NCBI GenBank assembly: GCA_964017065.1
Contig: OZ024788.1
Span: 13,370,978 to 13,434,977 of the forward strand
Direction of reading: 5' to 3'
Length of the DNA stretch: 64,000 nucleotides
From: Haliclona indistincta
Lineage: Eukaryota > Porifera > Demospongiae > Haplosclerida > Chalinidae
This document shows positions 19,960 to 31,798 of this stretch, one piece after another; positions within the stretch are counted from its first letter, which is position 1; the number at the start of each line of letters is the position of its first letter. The notes below the pieces were generated by a model that saw only the letters and a program-made list of their open reading frames with translations, made no database searches and was not told where the DNA came from. A program made the position numbers and the translations under genes.

Positions 19960-21849
19960 TTGATACTTTTTGAACAGTCATTTTGTCAAACTACCACCAT
20001 CACCACCAAGAATCAACTCATTGATTCTTTCGCCTATCACAATTCCAATAAAATATATTCGTATATCCGTTCTCTCTCTAAACAAGAGAACTTCCCCTCG
20101 GTCATGTACCTAGATGAGGCTTCTGCTTTCACAGATCTGCAAAAGGCCGAATTTTTCAATCAATATTCTCACTCTGTTTTCTCTACTTCCTCATTTAGAA
20201 TTCCGTCTACTGACAGTCTGCCTTCTCCCCCTACTGATTGTCTCTGTCAAATTAATGTAAAAGAATCTGACGTTCAGGAGGTCCTTGAGTCTCTTGATAC
20301 CACTAAAGCAGCTGGTTCAGACAATATTGGCCATTCTTTGTTAAAATATGGTTCTTATGCACTTGCTGCACCGCTGCTTCATTTGTTTTCTATGTGCCTT
20401 CAGCAGCACGATATTCCCACGGAGTGGAAACTGCATACTATTACACCAATTTTCAAAGCTGGTGACAAGGCACATATAAAGAACTATAGACCAATCTCGT
20501 TACTCAGTTGTACGTCTAAAGTTCTTGAGCGCATAATATATAACAAAATCATCGATCATGTCCTTGGCTCTGCTGTCCCTGCTCAGTTTGGTTTTCTACC
20601 CAGTCGTTCAACTATACAACAACTTCTTATCTTTCTCCACAGTATCATAACATCGGATACCTGTACTGATTTCATTTTTCTGGATTTCCAAAAGGCTTTT
20701 GACACTGTCCCTCATTCAGAGCTGCTCCTCAAACTTTGGTCTTTTGGTATAACTGGTGATCTATGGTTGTGGTTTCGTTCTTACTTGTCAAATAGGCAAC
20801 ATCGTGTTTCTATCTCAGGTTGTCACTCAACTATTCTTCCAGTTCTATCCGGTGTTCCTCAAGGAAGTATATTGGGTCCTTTATTGTTTGTCATATATAT
20901 CAATGACCTTCCCCTATCAGTTCTGTTTTCACACACTCTACTCTATGCAGATGATACCAAATGCTCCAAAAAGGTTGCTACTTCTGCTGATGCCATTACT
21001 CTCCAAAATGACATCTCTCACATCAGTTCCTGGTGCAAGGTCTGGGGTATGGCCTTCAATGTGAATAAGTGTAAACATGTGCGCTTCCTTCCCTCTCGTT
21101 GCTCTTCTCCTCCCCCCACGTATTTTATTGACCAAAGTCCTATCCTATCTTCTGAGCATTACAAGGATCTCGGTGTAATTATCAATAATGATCTTTCATT
21201 TTCCAAGCATTATGATCACATTATAACAAATGCTTATAGAACTCTTGGAGTTCTCCGAAGAACATTTCATTCCACGCCCATTTCTGCTAAGAAAAAGTTG
21301 TATCTCTCACTAGTCAGATCACGGCTCATTTATGGCTCACAAATCTGGCATCCATATCTCCTTAAAGATATATCAGCCCTTGAGCGTGTGCAACGAAGAG
21401 CAACAAAGTACATCACTGGTGACTTCACATCAGATTATAAATCTCGCCTTATTACACTTAATATTCTTCCTCTAATGTATTTTTTAGAATTATCTGATAT
21501 CATGTTCTTTGTTAATTCTGTTAAGTATCCCAGTTCAAACTTTAACATTCTTGATTTTGTATCTTTTAGTTCTGCACCAACCCGGTCTTCTACTTTTAAT
21601 AAACTATGTCACACTAAATCTTCTACTAATATGTCAAGTGATTTCTATTTTAATCGATTACCTAGATTATGGAACTCTCTTCCCCCTATTGATCTCACCT
21701 TATCTTCCTCAACTATTAAATCAAAAATCTCTAAATTCTTTTGGTATCATTTTAATGAACACTTCCGATCTGATAATCCATGTACTTTTCATTTCTTTTG
21801 TCCGTGTGCAAAATGTAAACTTACTTGTGTTAATTTTTGTATTAGGTAG
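19960..21849 (+). mobile_element. 5'-truncated non-LTR retrotransposon with open reverse transcriptase
   Basis: A 629-codon frame has the fingers/palm order of a LINE reverse transcriptase: NYRPISLLSCTSKVLERI, QFGFLPSRST, DFQKAFDTVPH, SGVPQGSILGPLLF and the catalytic LLYADDT at about 20940. The usual 3' RT domain follows (GSQIWHPYL, LERVQRRATKYI). The frame is unbroken but lacks the upstream endonuclease, so the copy is 5'-truncated and starts without a convincing initiator. The element ends near 21941 in a (TAA)n tail. It fits the Jockey/CR1/I-like superfamilies; the clade is not decided here. Confidence 0.9.
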
Positions 21850-21917
21850 TTAAGTTAGGCTAGTAGTAGAAATTGCTATTATAGTCCTTCAGTTTATACT
21901 AGTTGTATAATGCTGTA

Positions 21918-21941
21918 AAATCATTAATAATAATAATAAAA
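21918..21941. repeat. (TAA)n tail of the LINE
   Basis: CATTAATAATAATAATAAAA follows about 70 bp after the RT stop and marks the 3' end expected for target-primed insertion. From here to 22370 I see no gene. Confidence 0.7.
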
Positions 21942-22455
21942 ATCCCACCAAGTCTCCTCCTAATATACCCACCATTTGCCGAACTCATCAAATCATTAAA
22001 AACTATAAAAGCAGTGAGCACCAAACAAACCCAAATCATTAATTTTGCAGGTCATTAATTTTTCAAAGATGATGTCATACTTCGGCGAATGGTTTGCAGG
22101 GTGACGATGCAAAAACACCACCTTGAATATATTTGCAGTCATTCAACTCCAAATCATGATTCCTCCCACTAGTTAGTCCTGCAGGCCAGACGTTCGAGAC
22201 TACCCACTAGTCTCCTTGTAGCTGATTGACTTCATGCAGGTGATGTCATCGATAACCCCTCAACTGATTAACTAGAAATCCTAAGATGCACATAATTAAA
22301 ATTCATATTATACAGCCTCACATACAAAAGTGGTGCGGGCGTATTGTGCATAAAATGGTATTGGTAATTCGAAACACAAGGTAATGATGAAAAATGCACT
22401 TCTATACTATGCATAAAATTAATTATGATTACCAAGTATGACATACAGTGACACA

Positions 22456-22459
<4 letters not shown>

Positions 22460-22522
<63 letters not shown>
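22460..22522. repeat. (CA)n microsatellite, COPZ copy 2 block
   Basis: This pure CA run of about 62 bp is homologous in position to the longer run at 747-864. Confidence 0.97.
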
Positions 22523-22525
<3 letters not shown>

Positions 22526-22642
22526 TCTTGTGCAGCATATTATGGTCAAAACATGTGAAGTGTTGTTTACGAGTCGTTTTGATCGTTCTTGAGTTAATGC
22601 ATTGAAAATGATTGTACACACCGTGTATGTGTGATTAGAGGA

Positions 22643-23843
22643 CTATTTTAGTAATGTCCATTTCAAACTTTCTTTAGCTGATTGCAATGCATGAGCAACA
22701 CTTTGCTCAGAGAAGCCACTTACACCATCATCAACCTAGAGAGTAGGAGAGAGGGGGATGGAGGAAGGAGAGAGTGAGAGAGGAGGGAGGGAAGAGAGAG
22801 AGTGAGAGGTGGAAGAAAGAGAGAGAGGAGAAAAGAGAGAGAGGAGAAAAGAGAGAGAGGGGGGAGGGAAGAAAGAGAGAGAGAGAGCGAGAGAGAGAAG
22901 GAGGAAAGAGAGAGGGGAGGGAGGAAAGACAGAGTGTGAGCGAGGGAGGAAAGTGAGAGAGAGTGAGATGGAGGAAAGAGAGAGTAAGCAGTGAGAGAGG
23001 GAGGGAGATCGGTCGATCACCACACCACTACTCTCTCCAGCTAACCTTCACTGCTAGCCTTTGTGATAAGACCATTGGATCAGTCTCCAATACGATCCTG
23101 CAGTGCAATACAATCATAACCACGCCCACAACAACACACCCACCACTTACCCTCCATCCACCAGCTCATCCATTAATAGCATCAGAACCTCCATGTGCTC
23201 GAACAATGACTGCTTCTCAACATTACGCCTGTATATCACGTGATTAGCACATGATAATCACATGACATATGCACTCACTTTAGTACTTGACTAAGAGTGT
23301 CATATAGACCGCTCAACACATTCAACAAAAGCAGCTGCAACATGATCACATGCGTAATGGTAACTAGAAATTTTAAAGATATAGCGTCACCTCATTCTCT
23401 GTCTGTGCTCCAATTACATAAAAGAACAAATCTACATTGCTCCTGTACACAGCAGTCACTCCATCTAACATCACTATTTCAGCTGCATGCCGAATAAACA
23501 GAAAAAATGAGAATTTTGGTGCAGTAAGCAGATGATGGAGATTCAGACATGCTCAATCCTACCATTGGCTTTATGGGTCTTTGAAAAGAGTTTCTCTTCA
23601 AATTTACGTTGCTCCTTAAAAGAAGGGAACGTGTCGTCATAGTACTATACAAAGGACAAAAAAAGAAAAAGCCAGAGATCATTTCGTTACACATTCACAC
23701 AAGCACCTTGCAGGCGATCCGCTTTCCGTCATTGTCTAGAATACAGAGCGCCTTGACCGTCTCTAGTGTTGGAATCTATTAGGAAATTGTATGTCACTAG
23801 CTTGCTCCATGAAGTAGATACTCACCAACTCGCTGACGTCCAT
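22643..23843 (-). CDS. COPZ1: Coatomer subunit zeta (intact copy)
   Basis: Eight exons (23843-23826, 23775-23707, 23644-23563, 23482-23391, 23334-23279, 23228-23151, 23097-23046, 22735-22643) join in phase into 179 codons. Human COPZ1 has 177. The protein is the longin-like zeta subunit of the COPI coat that pairs with gamma-COP in retrograde Golgi-ER transport. Diagnostic stretches are [40 protein letters not shown] and, in the last exon, [15 protein letters not shown], which resembles the animal C-terminus more closely than copy 1. Exon 7 has CAA where copy 1 has TAA. The start codon is 178 bp from the start of the divergent CNC bZIP gene. GA-rich sequence fills the last intron. Confidence 0.93.
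22745..23008. repeat. GA-rich simple repeat in COPZ copy 2 intron
   Basis: This impure GA/GGGA tract is homologous to 1080-1335. On the gene's strand it is CT-rich and directly precedes the last acceptor at 22736. Confidence 0.9.
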
Positions 23844-24021
23844 TGTTACTGCAAAGAGCTAGAGGGCGTGATCAAACACGCCCATCAATTATGTTATTAT
23901 TAGTAACAGGACATTACGTAAGCGCATTCCACAGCTCATCACGGGACGAGAGCAACAACAGTTTTCAGAATCTTTTTTCTTATTTTCACGGAAAGCAGTC
24001 TACAGTACGTTTGCGTCAATC
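23844..24021. promoter_or_regulatory. Divergent promoter, COPZ / CNC-bZIP
   Basis: The 178 bp between the two start codons must hold both core promoters and 5' leaders. No TATA box is evident. The role is inferred from gene layout. Confidence 0.6.
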
Positions 24022-25605
24022 ATGGTGATACGCGGTCCGCTACAGATGATGGGCAACCCGCCATCCTTTTCCAACCAAATGGTGAGTGAAAGACTACCGA
24101 CTTGTTACAGACCTTTATCGCGCTCTTCACCACAGCCCAGTAACAAGATGGACACAATGATGGAGGAGTTCTCCATACCAGCAGTAAAACAAGAGCCTAT
24201 TACATCAGATATAGACAATGTCAAATACCCTGAGCTCCTACTGAATGACCCGGTCCCTCTCGAGTATCTTGATGAAGGCATCTACATTAATCCGGTTGAG
24301 ATACCTTCATCCATTCCTTACAAGACACAGCCAGACTTCTCACCGCCTCAGCCTTCACTGGAGAAGTTCCCTCCAGCCTCGTCATACAAATGGGAGAACA
24401 GTGTGTTTGGTGAGCCATCCTACCCCGGCAACAAGGAGAAGCATGAAGAGGCTATGTTAATGGACAGTCTGCTTGATATTGATGGTCTCTTGGATCATGG
24501 GCTGGGCCTTGAGGAGACCAACACGGCCCTACTACCTAACGCACAGAACTATATCATGGAACCACAGCCGCCAGTCTTCATGGCTCCTCCACTCCAGCAA
24601 CTCGGTGGTGACCCTCTGTCAAATTTTCTACCAACCAGTGTCGAAGAGGATCTTCTAATCCCAGTGACTAACAGCTCACCACCTGCCGCCAGCAATCATA
24701 TCGACCAACTAGTAGCTGAGATAATGGGAGGAGGAGAATGGATTCTGTCAAACGGCTCCTATCAACCACCACCCGAGTCCAACTCTATTCCTTCAGTTCA
24801 GTCCTCCTCACCGGCATCCATTGATAGCAGCATTAATGAAGACGAGATGTACCTTCGATCGCTCTTGACAGAGTACAACGACCCAGTAGGAATGGACGAA
24901 GATCCAGTCATACCTCCGCCCAGTAAGAGATCCCGAGCGTCGGAAAGCTCCATAATGTCCATAGACCCTCACGATTCTTCTCCAGACCTCTCTCCCGCTT
25001 ATATGCTACAGAGCAACAACTCTCCATCATCCGAACATCACTCGTCACCTCCTCCACATCCATCCACTTCTCGAAAACAAGACAAACCACACAGTAAATC
25101 TCCGCCTTTACTATTCGGACAACACGAGGACAGTATTCTCAGTAAATTGATGATACCTCAGTTAGGCAAGGCAACTAAACCGATCGCACGGGACAAGCTG
25201 GTCAGCATGCCTGTAGAAGAGTTCAATGCTTTGCTGGATCAGACCAGTTTGACCGAGATAGAGGTGGCGTTCATGAAGGAATGGCGTCGAAGAGGCAAGA
25301 ATAAAACAGCGGCACAGATTGCTCGTAAGAGAAAGCGAGATGAGCTATCCGAGCTACAGATGGAGATCGATGAGCTCAAGTTTCAAAAGGCTGAACTCCA
25401 GCGAAGGGCAGAGTCAATGTCGACTCTTGTTACCTCGCTAAAGAGGAAAGCACGGGCGGCTGAAAATCAAATCTACAAGTCTACAGCTGCTCGAGGGCTT
25501 GTTGTGTCAGTAGACACCCACTCAATCCACGTTACAGACGACTGCAAGACTATGCTAGTACCGCGTATCCCTGCGGCCGGACAACCCATACTACTCACAT
25601 CGTAG
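24022..25605 (+). CDS. CNC-family bZIP transcription factor (NRF/NFE2L-like)
   Basis: A single-exon frame of 527 codons starts at ATG 24022. The C-terminal third has the CNC homology box (DKLVSMPVEEFNALLDQT) and the characteristic basic region RRRGKNKTAAQIARKRKRDE, followed by a leucine zipper. A tail follows (HVTDDCKTMLVPR) like that ending vertebrate NFE2L factors, which contact small MAF partners. These proteins activate antioxidant and stress genes in the nucleus. The N-terminal two thirds are acidic, Ser/Pro-rich activation sequence. VKQEP near residue 55 fits a SUMO acceptor motif. No clear DLG or ETGE KEAP1 degron was seen. Being intronless in a gene-dense, intron-rich stretch is unusual. 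An AATAAA lies at 25806-25811. Confidence 0.9.
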   Translation: MVIRGPLQMMGNPPSFSNQMVSERLPTCYRPLSRSSPQPSNKMDTMMEEFSIPAVKQEPITSDIDNVKYPELLLNDPVPLEYLDEGIYINPVEIPSSIPYKTQPDFSPPQPSLEKFPPASSYKWENSVFGEPSYPGNKEKHEEAMLMDSLLDIDGLLDHGLGLEETNTALLPNAQNYIMEPQPPVFMAPPLQQLGGDPLSNFLPTSVEEDLLIPVTNSSPPAASNHIDQLVAEIMGGGEWILSNGSYQPPPESNSIPSVQSSSPASIDSSINEDEMYLRSLLTEYNDPVGMDEDPVIPPPSKRSRASESSIMSIDPHDSSPDLSPAYMLQSNNSPSSEHHSSPPPHPSTSRKQDKPHSKSPPLLFGQHEDSILSKLMIPQLGKATKPIARDKLVSMPVEEFNALLDQTSLTEIEVAFMKEWRRRGKNKTAAQIARKRKRDELSELQMEIDELKFQKAELQRRAESMSTLVTSLKRKARAAENQIYKSTAARGLVVSVDTHSIHVTDDCKTMLVPRIPAAGQPILLTS

Positions 25606-25805
25606 TAGTGCCAATAATTAATTTCATTTTTAACCTTCTTTCCTGTTTGTGCATTTCTGTGGTTAATTAGCATCAGACACATGACCTAATAGGTGTATGC
25701 ATGTCTTGAGCTTGTTTTACCGTCCACTATATTATAATATGGCTTTGCTACTGTTACTACTCATTATGCAGCTGTTGTATTGTAATACTAATAACAAGAT
25801 GATTG

Positions 25806-25811
25806 AATAAA
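25806..25811 (+). terminator. Polyadenylation signal of the CNC bZIP gene
   Basis: AATAAA lies 200 bp after the stop codon and 10 bp before the stop of the convergent XPNPEP1 gene, so the 3' UTRs probably abut or overlap. Confidence 0.6.
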
Positions 25812-25820
25812 ATGTCAGTG

Positions 25821-27977
25821 CTAGCCCATGAGCTGAGTCTCCCTTAGCAACCACTGGTAGGCGGCTGTTTTGCCCTCCTCGAGGAGCAGAGGCCCGACCT
25901 CACTGCGGCATCGAGTGTGGTAGTCATTCAACCACTGCACCTACAGTTAGATATAAGTCAAAAGATCAAAGATGGTGGGCAGTGGTCTAGATTCCAGGCT
26001 CGATTTTCTCTATTTACAATAAATTACAAGAGGGGGATGTGGAGCCTGGGGATGAGGTTAGGTGAGAGGAGTATACAATTTACCTCCTCTGCTGTGAGCA
26101 AGGCAGGGTTGATCATTTTCACTTGAATGGGCACCTGATAATACAAGATAGGTGACAATACTTGTGTGATCGTATGACTTACTAGGGTGAGTGGATCCAT
26201 TGTTAGGAACTGTCCTCCTCCAAAGCTATGCTATGGCTAGTATAATAATGTATCCTAGCAACAATGTGACTGACTCACTGGTGTGTCAGCTTTAACAAAC
26301 TCCATCACGCTCTCAATTCTAATCCCGTATTGTCCGTCCTCATAAAAACCAGGCTCTGCCGCCAAAAGGAATGATAACGGACAGCGTGCTACTGCAGTAA
26401 CTAACCATCAGATATCAACATGTGTTCTTCGATAGGAGCTGGGCAGGAACGTGACCCGCTCAATCCATGAGGCCCTGAGGCCGGGGGAGGGGTTCCTTGA
26501 GGTCACATGACCATTAGACACTCACCTTCATGTACATTGAGGAAGGCACCAACTCCATGACCTGTCCCATGACGATAGTCCAGGCCCACCTGCCATAGAG
26601 CAGAGCGAGCGAATGAGTCAATTCTCGAACCTGTGTGTGTGAGAGAGAGTAGGTGATACCACTAACAAGATGAGGCCATACCAGGAGATTTGCTGGGAAA
26701 TATGACAGTAGCTAGTGCAATATGACCCTTTAGCACACGAGTGAAGCGATCCTGAGTCACACAGAGCAACATCCTGAAGCACTACATCCTGAGTCAAGTA
26801 CACTGACTGACCTTCTGCTCATCACTAGGTGTTCCAAAATGAATAGTTCTTGTAATATCAGTAGTACCATACCTAGTGAGAGATTGAACAGTGTGATACT
26901 GTCACAGTGTGATACATTTGGTCATACTAACCTGAACTGGCTTCCAGTGTCACACAGATATATCTCATCGACAGTGAGTGTTCTGTTGGTACTTGGTGCT
27001 GGGCGGTAGTGAGTCACTGCTCCATTGGGACCAGATGCTGATATGGTACAGAAACTAGGCCCGACATAGCCGGGCAATTCCCTGTAGTAAGTGGGAACCC
27101 ATAGGAGTGAGTGAGTTAGTGGGTGAGTTAGTGGGTGAGTTAGTGAGTGAGTTAGTGGGTGAGTTAGTGGGTGAGTTAGTGAGTGAGTGTGTGGGTGAGT
27201 TAGTGAGTGAGTGTGTGGGTGAGTTAGTGAGTGTGTGGGTGAGTTAGTGAGTGAGTTAGTGAGTGGGTGGGTGAGTTAGTGAGTGGATGAGTGAGATATG
27301 TATTCACTTTCTAAGGGTTTCCAGTTTGTCCGAGGCAGATATCTCAGTCACCTCACCCGAGGACACCTCCTTCTCCAGCCAGTCGTAATATTCACACAAT
27401 GCTATAGCTTCTGTCAACTAGATCAGAACACGAACATGCAGTTAGTGAGTGTTTAAATTATAAGCTACTAACATGAGCTCTCCTCATTCCTTGGAGCTCA
27501 GAGCTGTTCTTGATAGCCTTCAGTCGTTGTATGGGGCACATTGCTCTTATTCGGCGTTGAGCAGGGACAAGAGAACAGACACCATAACTGGATTGAGCAC
27601 TAATCTGAAGAATAAGACCATTAGTGAACACAGCATCCCTAATTACCCCACAATGTACACACTATTACCATCTATGGAGAACCCACAGTGAACACACCAA
27701 CCCCATGTGGAGCATAATGACATCATAGAACCTCCCAATAACAAACTGACCCCTTCACGGGGACCCCACTGATCTATTTCATGTTGACCCCACGGTGAGC
27801 ACACAGACCCCTCTCATGGTGACCTCATGGTGAACACACTAACCCATATTTTCCCCTCGTTGCTAAGAAGTGCTGTAATCTTGTCACATATGTCGGAGTA
27901 AGGGTATATAGACACACTATCACCATCACCAGTAAGCTGCTGTAGCGCTTCAGGGGTCAGCCTCTCCTTGTCAACAA

Positions 27978-28042
<65 letters not shown>

Positions 28043-28044
28043 GT

Positions 28045-28078
<34 letters not shown>

Positions 28079-30544
28079 GTAGGTGAGTGGGTGAGATCCG
28101 GTCCTACCTAGCATCAGTTGGCGTGACAATAGCGTATGAGAAAAACACTGGATTATACTCAACATCCGATCCCCTCAGGTTATACAGCCCTGTGTAATGT
28201 ATCACAACATCATCAAAGACTAGAATACAGCAAAGTGGAGCACTTACAAGCGACTTCATCAAGGGCCGTAGCCACGAGAGCTGAAGCTCCTTCCTTCTCG
28301 AGTTCCTTCCTAATAGTTGCAACCTTTTCCTTCCATGTTTGACCTATCGCATGATATGAACATATTTATACACATGCGGTATGACTGCTTACCGCTGTAT
28401 TCCAGTGGGTGAAAGAATATGCTGTTGTCAGGGCAACCAGGACGCTCCGCCCCCCACACCTCATCCACCAGGTTACGAGCCACTGGCAGTAGAGATATTG
28501 TACTACCGTCCAATACCTAATAATAATTATAGCACATGATGGTGCACGTTAGACCACAGCATACTAAAGTACTCATTTGACAGATACATATCAAGGCAGT
28601 TGGTATCCAGAGGAGGTCGGACGCAATTAACCTTTACCTAATAATTGCGAACTTTTAATGAAATTCTTCTACACTCACGTGATTGAAAAGTAATCTTAAT
28701 TTTTAATTGACGGGACTTCCTCTCTCTGCTGATGAGTAGTGGACGAAAGCGCGAGAGGGGGCTGCCTACTGGTTCTACCCCTCACCTGCCATTCAAATCT
28801 AGGAGCTTGTCGCGAACAGCTGGTAAGACTGTCGAAGTTCCGCGCTTTCAGTTGTCATTCGCTACGTCGCTACTAATCAGCAGAGAGGAAGTCCCGTCAA
28901 ATTAAAAATTAAGATTACTTTTCAATCACGTGAGTGTAGAAGAATTTCATTAAAAGTTCGCAATTATTAGGTAAAGGTTAATTGCGTCCGACCTCCTCTG
29001 GTTGGTATCAGTATCACCCATAATCATGACATAATCGATGAACTGCCTACTTGCAGTGTGGGTCATAGATTAGAGGCATTCTATTATACCATAAAGTGAA
29101 ATGTAATAATAGATAAAAGCGTAACCGCACTCACCCAGACAACATGGTAGATCAAACGACCTGGTCACCTCTATGGACTAGCTAGTATGCTTTTTTATTG
29201 TCGTAGCTCTGCAGGACACTGTCACCTGCTCGCCCCCAAAACACGTACGCACGTGTTGCCAGTTGTGCGTTAATTGGAATATAGGCGCTTCAATTAGAAA
29301 TAATTACAATTTTTAAGAGCACAATGAAGGAGACTTTTGTACATCTTTCTTTTATGATAATAAGTGTTCCCCAGTGGGGATGGGCCGCTCCTGGAGGTAC
29401 TGCAATACCAGGGCAACCCGTGGAGTGGGCGAAGCAAGCTTCTATCCACACCCCAAATTTCAAAAATTGGGTTAATAGCTTGGGGGTCAGTGACCCCCGT
29501 TCGAGCTATTAAACTCGAAAGAACAGTTATTTCTACTTGATCTTAGCCAAAAGGCCGAGAAGCGATGCAGAGAGCATAAAATCTTCTCTTTTTATCCTCA
29601 GAAAGGGGTAGAAAAGTGGAGGGTACAACACCACACAACATGAATCTTGTTAAAATCGTCAAAACACGTCAACACATCCTGTCTGGTGTCACCTAATCAT
29701 CACCACAAAAATTCCATTACAAGTTAGCAGAATGGCTAACACTGGTTTATCAACCCTAGCAACAAGAGGATATGCATCTACTAACACTAGTACTGTAGAA
29801 CATCGTTGCACGTTAGACAGTGTTTGCTTGTGCTATGACTACTGATGATATGTAGCTTGATGAATGCATGCACATGTGTACCGTAAAGAAAGGAAGAGAT
29901 TACCTCACTCCATTGCTTGTACAGTGCTGCAAAAGTAGAAAAATATTTAGCTATTCAACGTCTGGTACATACCTTCACTAATGAGGGAGGGGTCAAATCC
30001 AACCACTGATTCAGCTGGCAGTTCCTGTCGCAGTAGTAATAATTAGATCAATATAAGCTTTATTGGCGGTACCGTTTTCATCCACTTGGCTAGTGTAGGG
30101 ACTCCATCGCAACCAGCCTTCATCAGCGTCCATTCCTCTCCCAGCTCCTTGCTTGCTTGAATGTGATAGCGTCCATCGGTCCACAGCAGAGCTGACTTGT
30201 TAGTTACCAAGCAGATACCTGCAGCAAGCAGTAGAGAGACGTGCACCGAGATACATGCAGCAGCACCCACCAGCTGATCCAGTAAATCCGGATATAAACT
30301 CCCTCCTTTTATCGCAATCAGCAATATATTCACTCTATAGAATAGCGGCATAATGCAGCATGCACGTGGATAGATCTATGAGACATGTCGCATGCATCGG
30401 CAACAGAGCAATACAGCTAGCATGTAAAAGAATATATTAAGGGACCTGATGGCAGTCATCGGTTGGTATGATATAGCCAGTGAGTGGTTTACTGGCGAAT
30501 CGCATGCTGGACATCACCGCTCTGAGCTGCTGTAGAACCGCCAT
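25821..30544 (-). CDS. XPNPEP1: Xaa-Pro aminopeptidase 1 (cytosolic aminopeptidase P)
   Basis: Many short exons on the minus strand match the animal M24B metallopeptidase that removes an N-terminal residue preceding proline. Exon 1 (30544-30446) starts [20 protein letters not shown] and joins exon 2 (30334-30271, [20 protein letters not shown]). Later blocks include [20 protein letters not shown] (near 30150), [20 protein letters not shown] (near 28150), YLCDTGSQF (near 26945) and [14 protein letters not shown] (near 26850). [15 protein letters not shown] (near 26550) and [15 protein letters not shown] (near 26340) follow. Together these supply the Asp, Asp, His, Glu and Glu metal ligands. 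The protein ends [10 protein letters not shown] and lacks a signal peptide, as expected for the cytosolic form. Intron 28518-29907 holds a 393-bp MITE and a U2-like snRNA gene. The 3' end faces the CNC bZIP gene. Confidence 0.93.
27100..27298. repeat. (GTGAGTTAGTGG)n minisatellite in XPNPEP1 intron
   Basis: This array is built of GTGAGT plus TAGTGG/GAGTGT-type units of 12 bp. The units keep changing register between GTGAGTTAGTGA and GTGAGTGTGTGG. Confidence 0.93.
27986..28080. repeat. (GA)n microsatellite in XPNPEP1 intron
   Basis: This near-pure GA run is (CT)n on the gene's strand. It lies just downstream of an exon of this minus-strand gene. Confidence 0.95.
28608..29000. mobile_element. 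393-bp inverted-repeat MITE with 9-bp target duplication
   Basis: The ends CAGAGGAGGTCGGACGCAAT and its complement lead into arms of about 130 bp that pair almost perfectly, separated by a GC-rich centre. GTTGGTATC flanks both sides (28599-28607 and 29001-29009), a 9-bp target-site duplication such as Mutator-like elements produce. There is no coding frame. It sits inside an XPNPEP1 intron. Confidence 0.9.
29375..29566 (-). ncRNA. U2 spliceosomal snRNA (gene or variant)
   Basis: The minus strand begins ATCGCTTCTCGGCCTTTTGG and continues CTAAGATCAAGT, the 5' end of U2 that pairs with U6. Stem-loop IIa (TTCGAG-TTTAATAG-CTCGAA) and a GGGGGTCA/TGACCCCC stem are present. The Sm site AATTTTTGA and the 3' stem-loops (GGTATTGCAGTACCTCCAGG) also match. 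The stems differ from human U2 by paired changes, which suggests function. However, the branch-point-binding GUAGUA is replaced: the bases after AAGATCAA read GTAGAAATAACTG. It is therefore either a divergent variant or a recently inactivated copy. It is nested in an XPNPEP1 intron on the same strand. The 3' end is approximate. Confidence 0.88.
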
Positions 30545-30680
30545 TGTCGTTCGTACCCCTTGTTTTCGTTTATGTGGTTGTGACCACGCCCACACCATGC
30601 CAAATTGGTCAGTAGGCGTGGTAAACTGGTCATTGTCGTGTCAAACAATCCACAAACCTGAGGAAGTAGCGCTAGTAAGA
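30545..30680. promoter_or_regulatory. Divergent promoter, XPNPEP1 / SEC61G
   Basis: Only 136 bp separate the two start codons. It contains CCACGCCCACA (near 30585) and a GGCGTGG on the opposite side (near 30615), GC-box/KLF-like sites in inverted arrangement. No TATA box is seen. Confidence 0.65.
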
Positions 30681-31011
<331 letters not shown>

Positions 31012-31164
31012 TAACTAGTCTCCCTTTCTCTGTGTGTGTGTATCAGTTGTTGTTACGCTCTGTACGCACAAAACAATACTCTTTATTGTCCGCCATTTTT
31101 ACACCTAATGTGTGGGGCGTGGTTAATGTGGGCGGGCGCGGGCTCATAAAGCACATGCTGTGTA

Positions 31165-31784
31165 ATGGAGCGAGGAGTAGTGTATCTGGGGCATATACCC
31201 CACGGCTTTTACGAGGATGAAATGAACAAGTACTTCTCTCAGTTCGGCACAGTCACCAGGTTAAAGCTAGCACGCAGTAAAAAGGTTTGTAGCCGTAATT
31301 TCGCTTGTCGACCTCGTTGTTATTCCACACACAGACTGGGCGGTCCAAGGGATTCGCGTTTGTAGAGTTCGAGTGTGACGAGGTAGCAAAGATAGTAGCC
31401 GAGTCGATGAACAACTACCTGCTCTTCGACAAGCTGTTAAAATGTGGGTGTGGTTTATGGTAATCACGTGACATTCACCTCTACCATAGGTCATGTGGTA
31501 CAATCTGAAGACGTACATGACGGTATGTTTGCTACGACAAGACCAGTGAAACACAGAGTTGCTAGCAAGGTACACAGCCATGCGGTTCCTAGCTACTACC
31601 CATTTTGTCCGTGACATAGGGAAGGTCGCTTGAACAATACTCGCGGCAAGTCAAGCGGCTCAGAAAACGAGACGAACAGAAGAGAAAGAGACTGACGGAT
31701 ATGGGAGTGGAGTATCAATTCAATGGTTATGGCAGCAGTTCAACACAATCAGTAACTCCAACACACACGGTGTTTACTGACTAG
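31165..31784 (+). CDS. NIFK: NIFK-like nucleolar RRM protein
   Basis: Exons at 31165-31284, about 31336-31440, about 31490-31573 and 31620-31784 encode an RNA-recognition motif followed by a basic tail. RNP2 is VVYLGHI and RNP1 is KGFAFVEF. The flanking [20 protein letters not shown] and [20 protein letters not shown] match the MKI67-FHA-interacting nucleolar phosphoprotein family, involved in 60S ribosome maturation. The tail [20 protein letters not shown] and [11 protein letters not shown] resembles the family's conserved KR-rich segment. At about 165-170 residues it is shorter than vertebrate NIFK (293) and closer to compact family members. Its stop is 14 bp from that of the convergent ATF2-like gene. 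Confidence 0.85.
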
Positions 31785-31798
31785 TATAATATACAATG

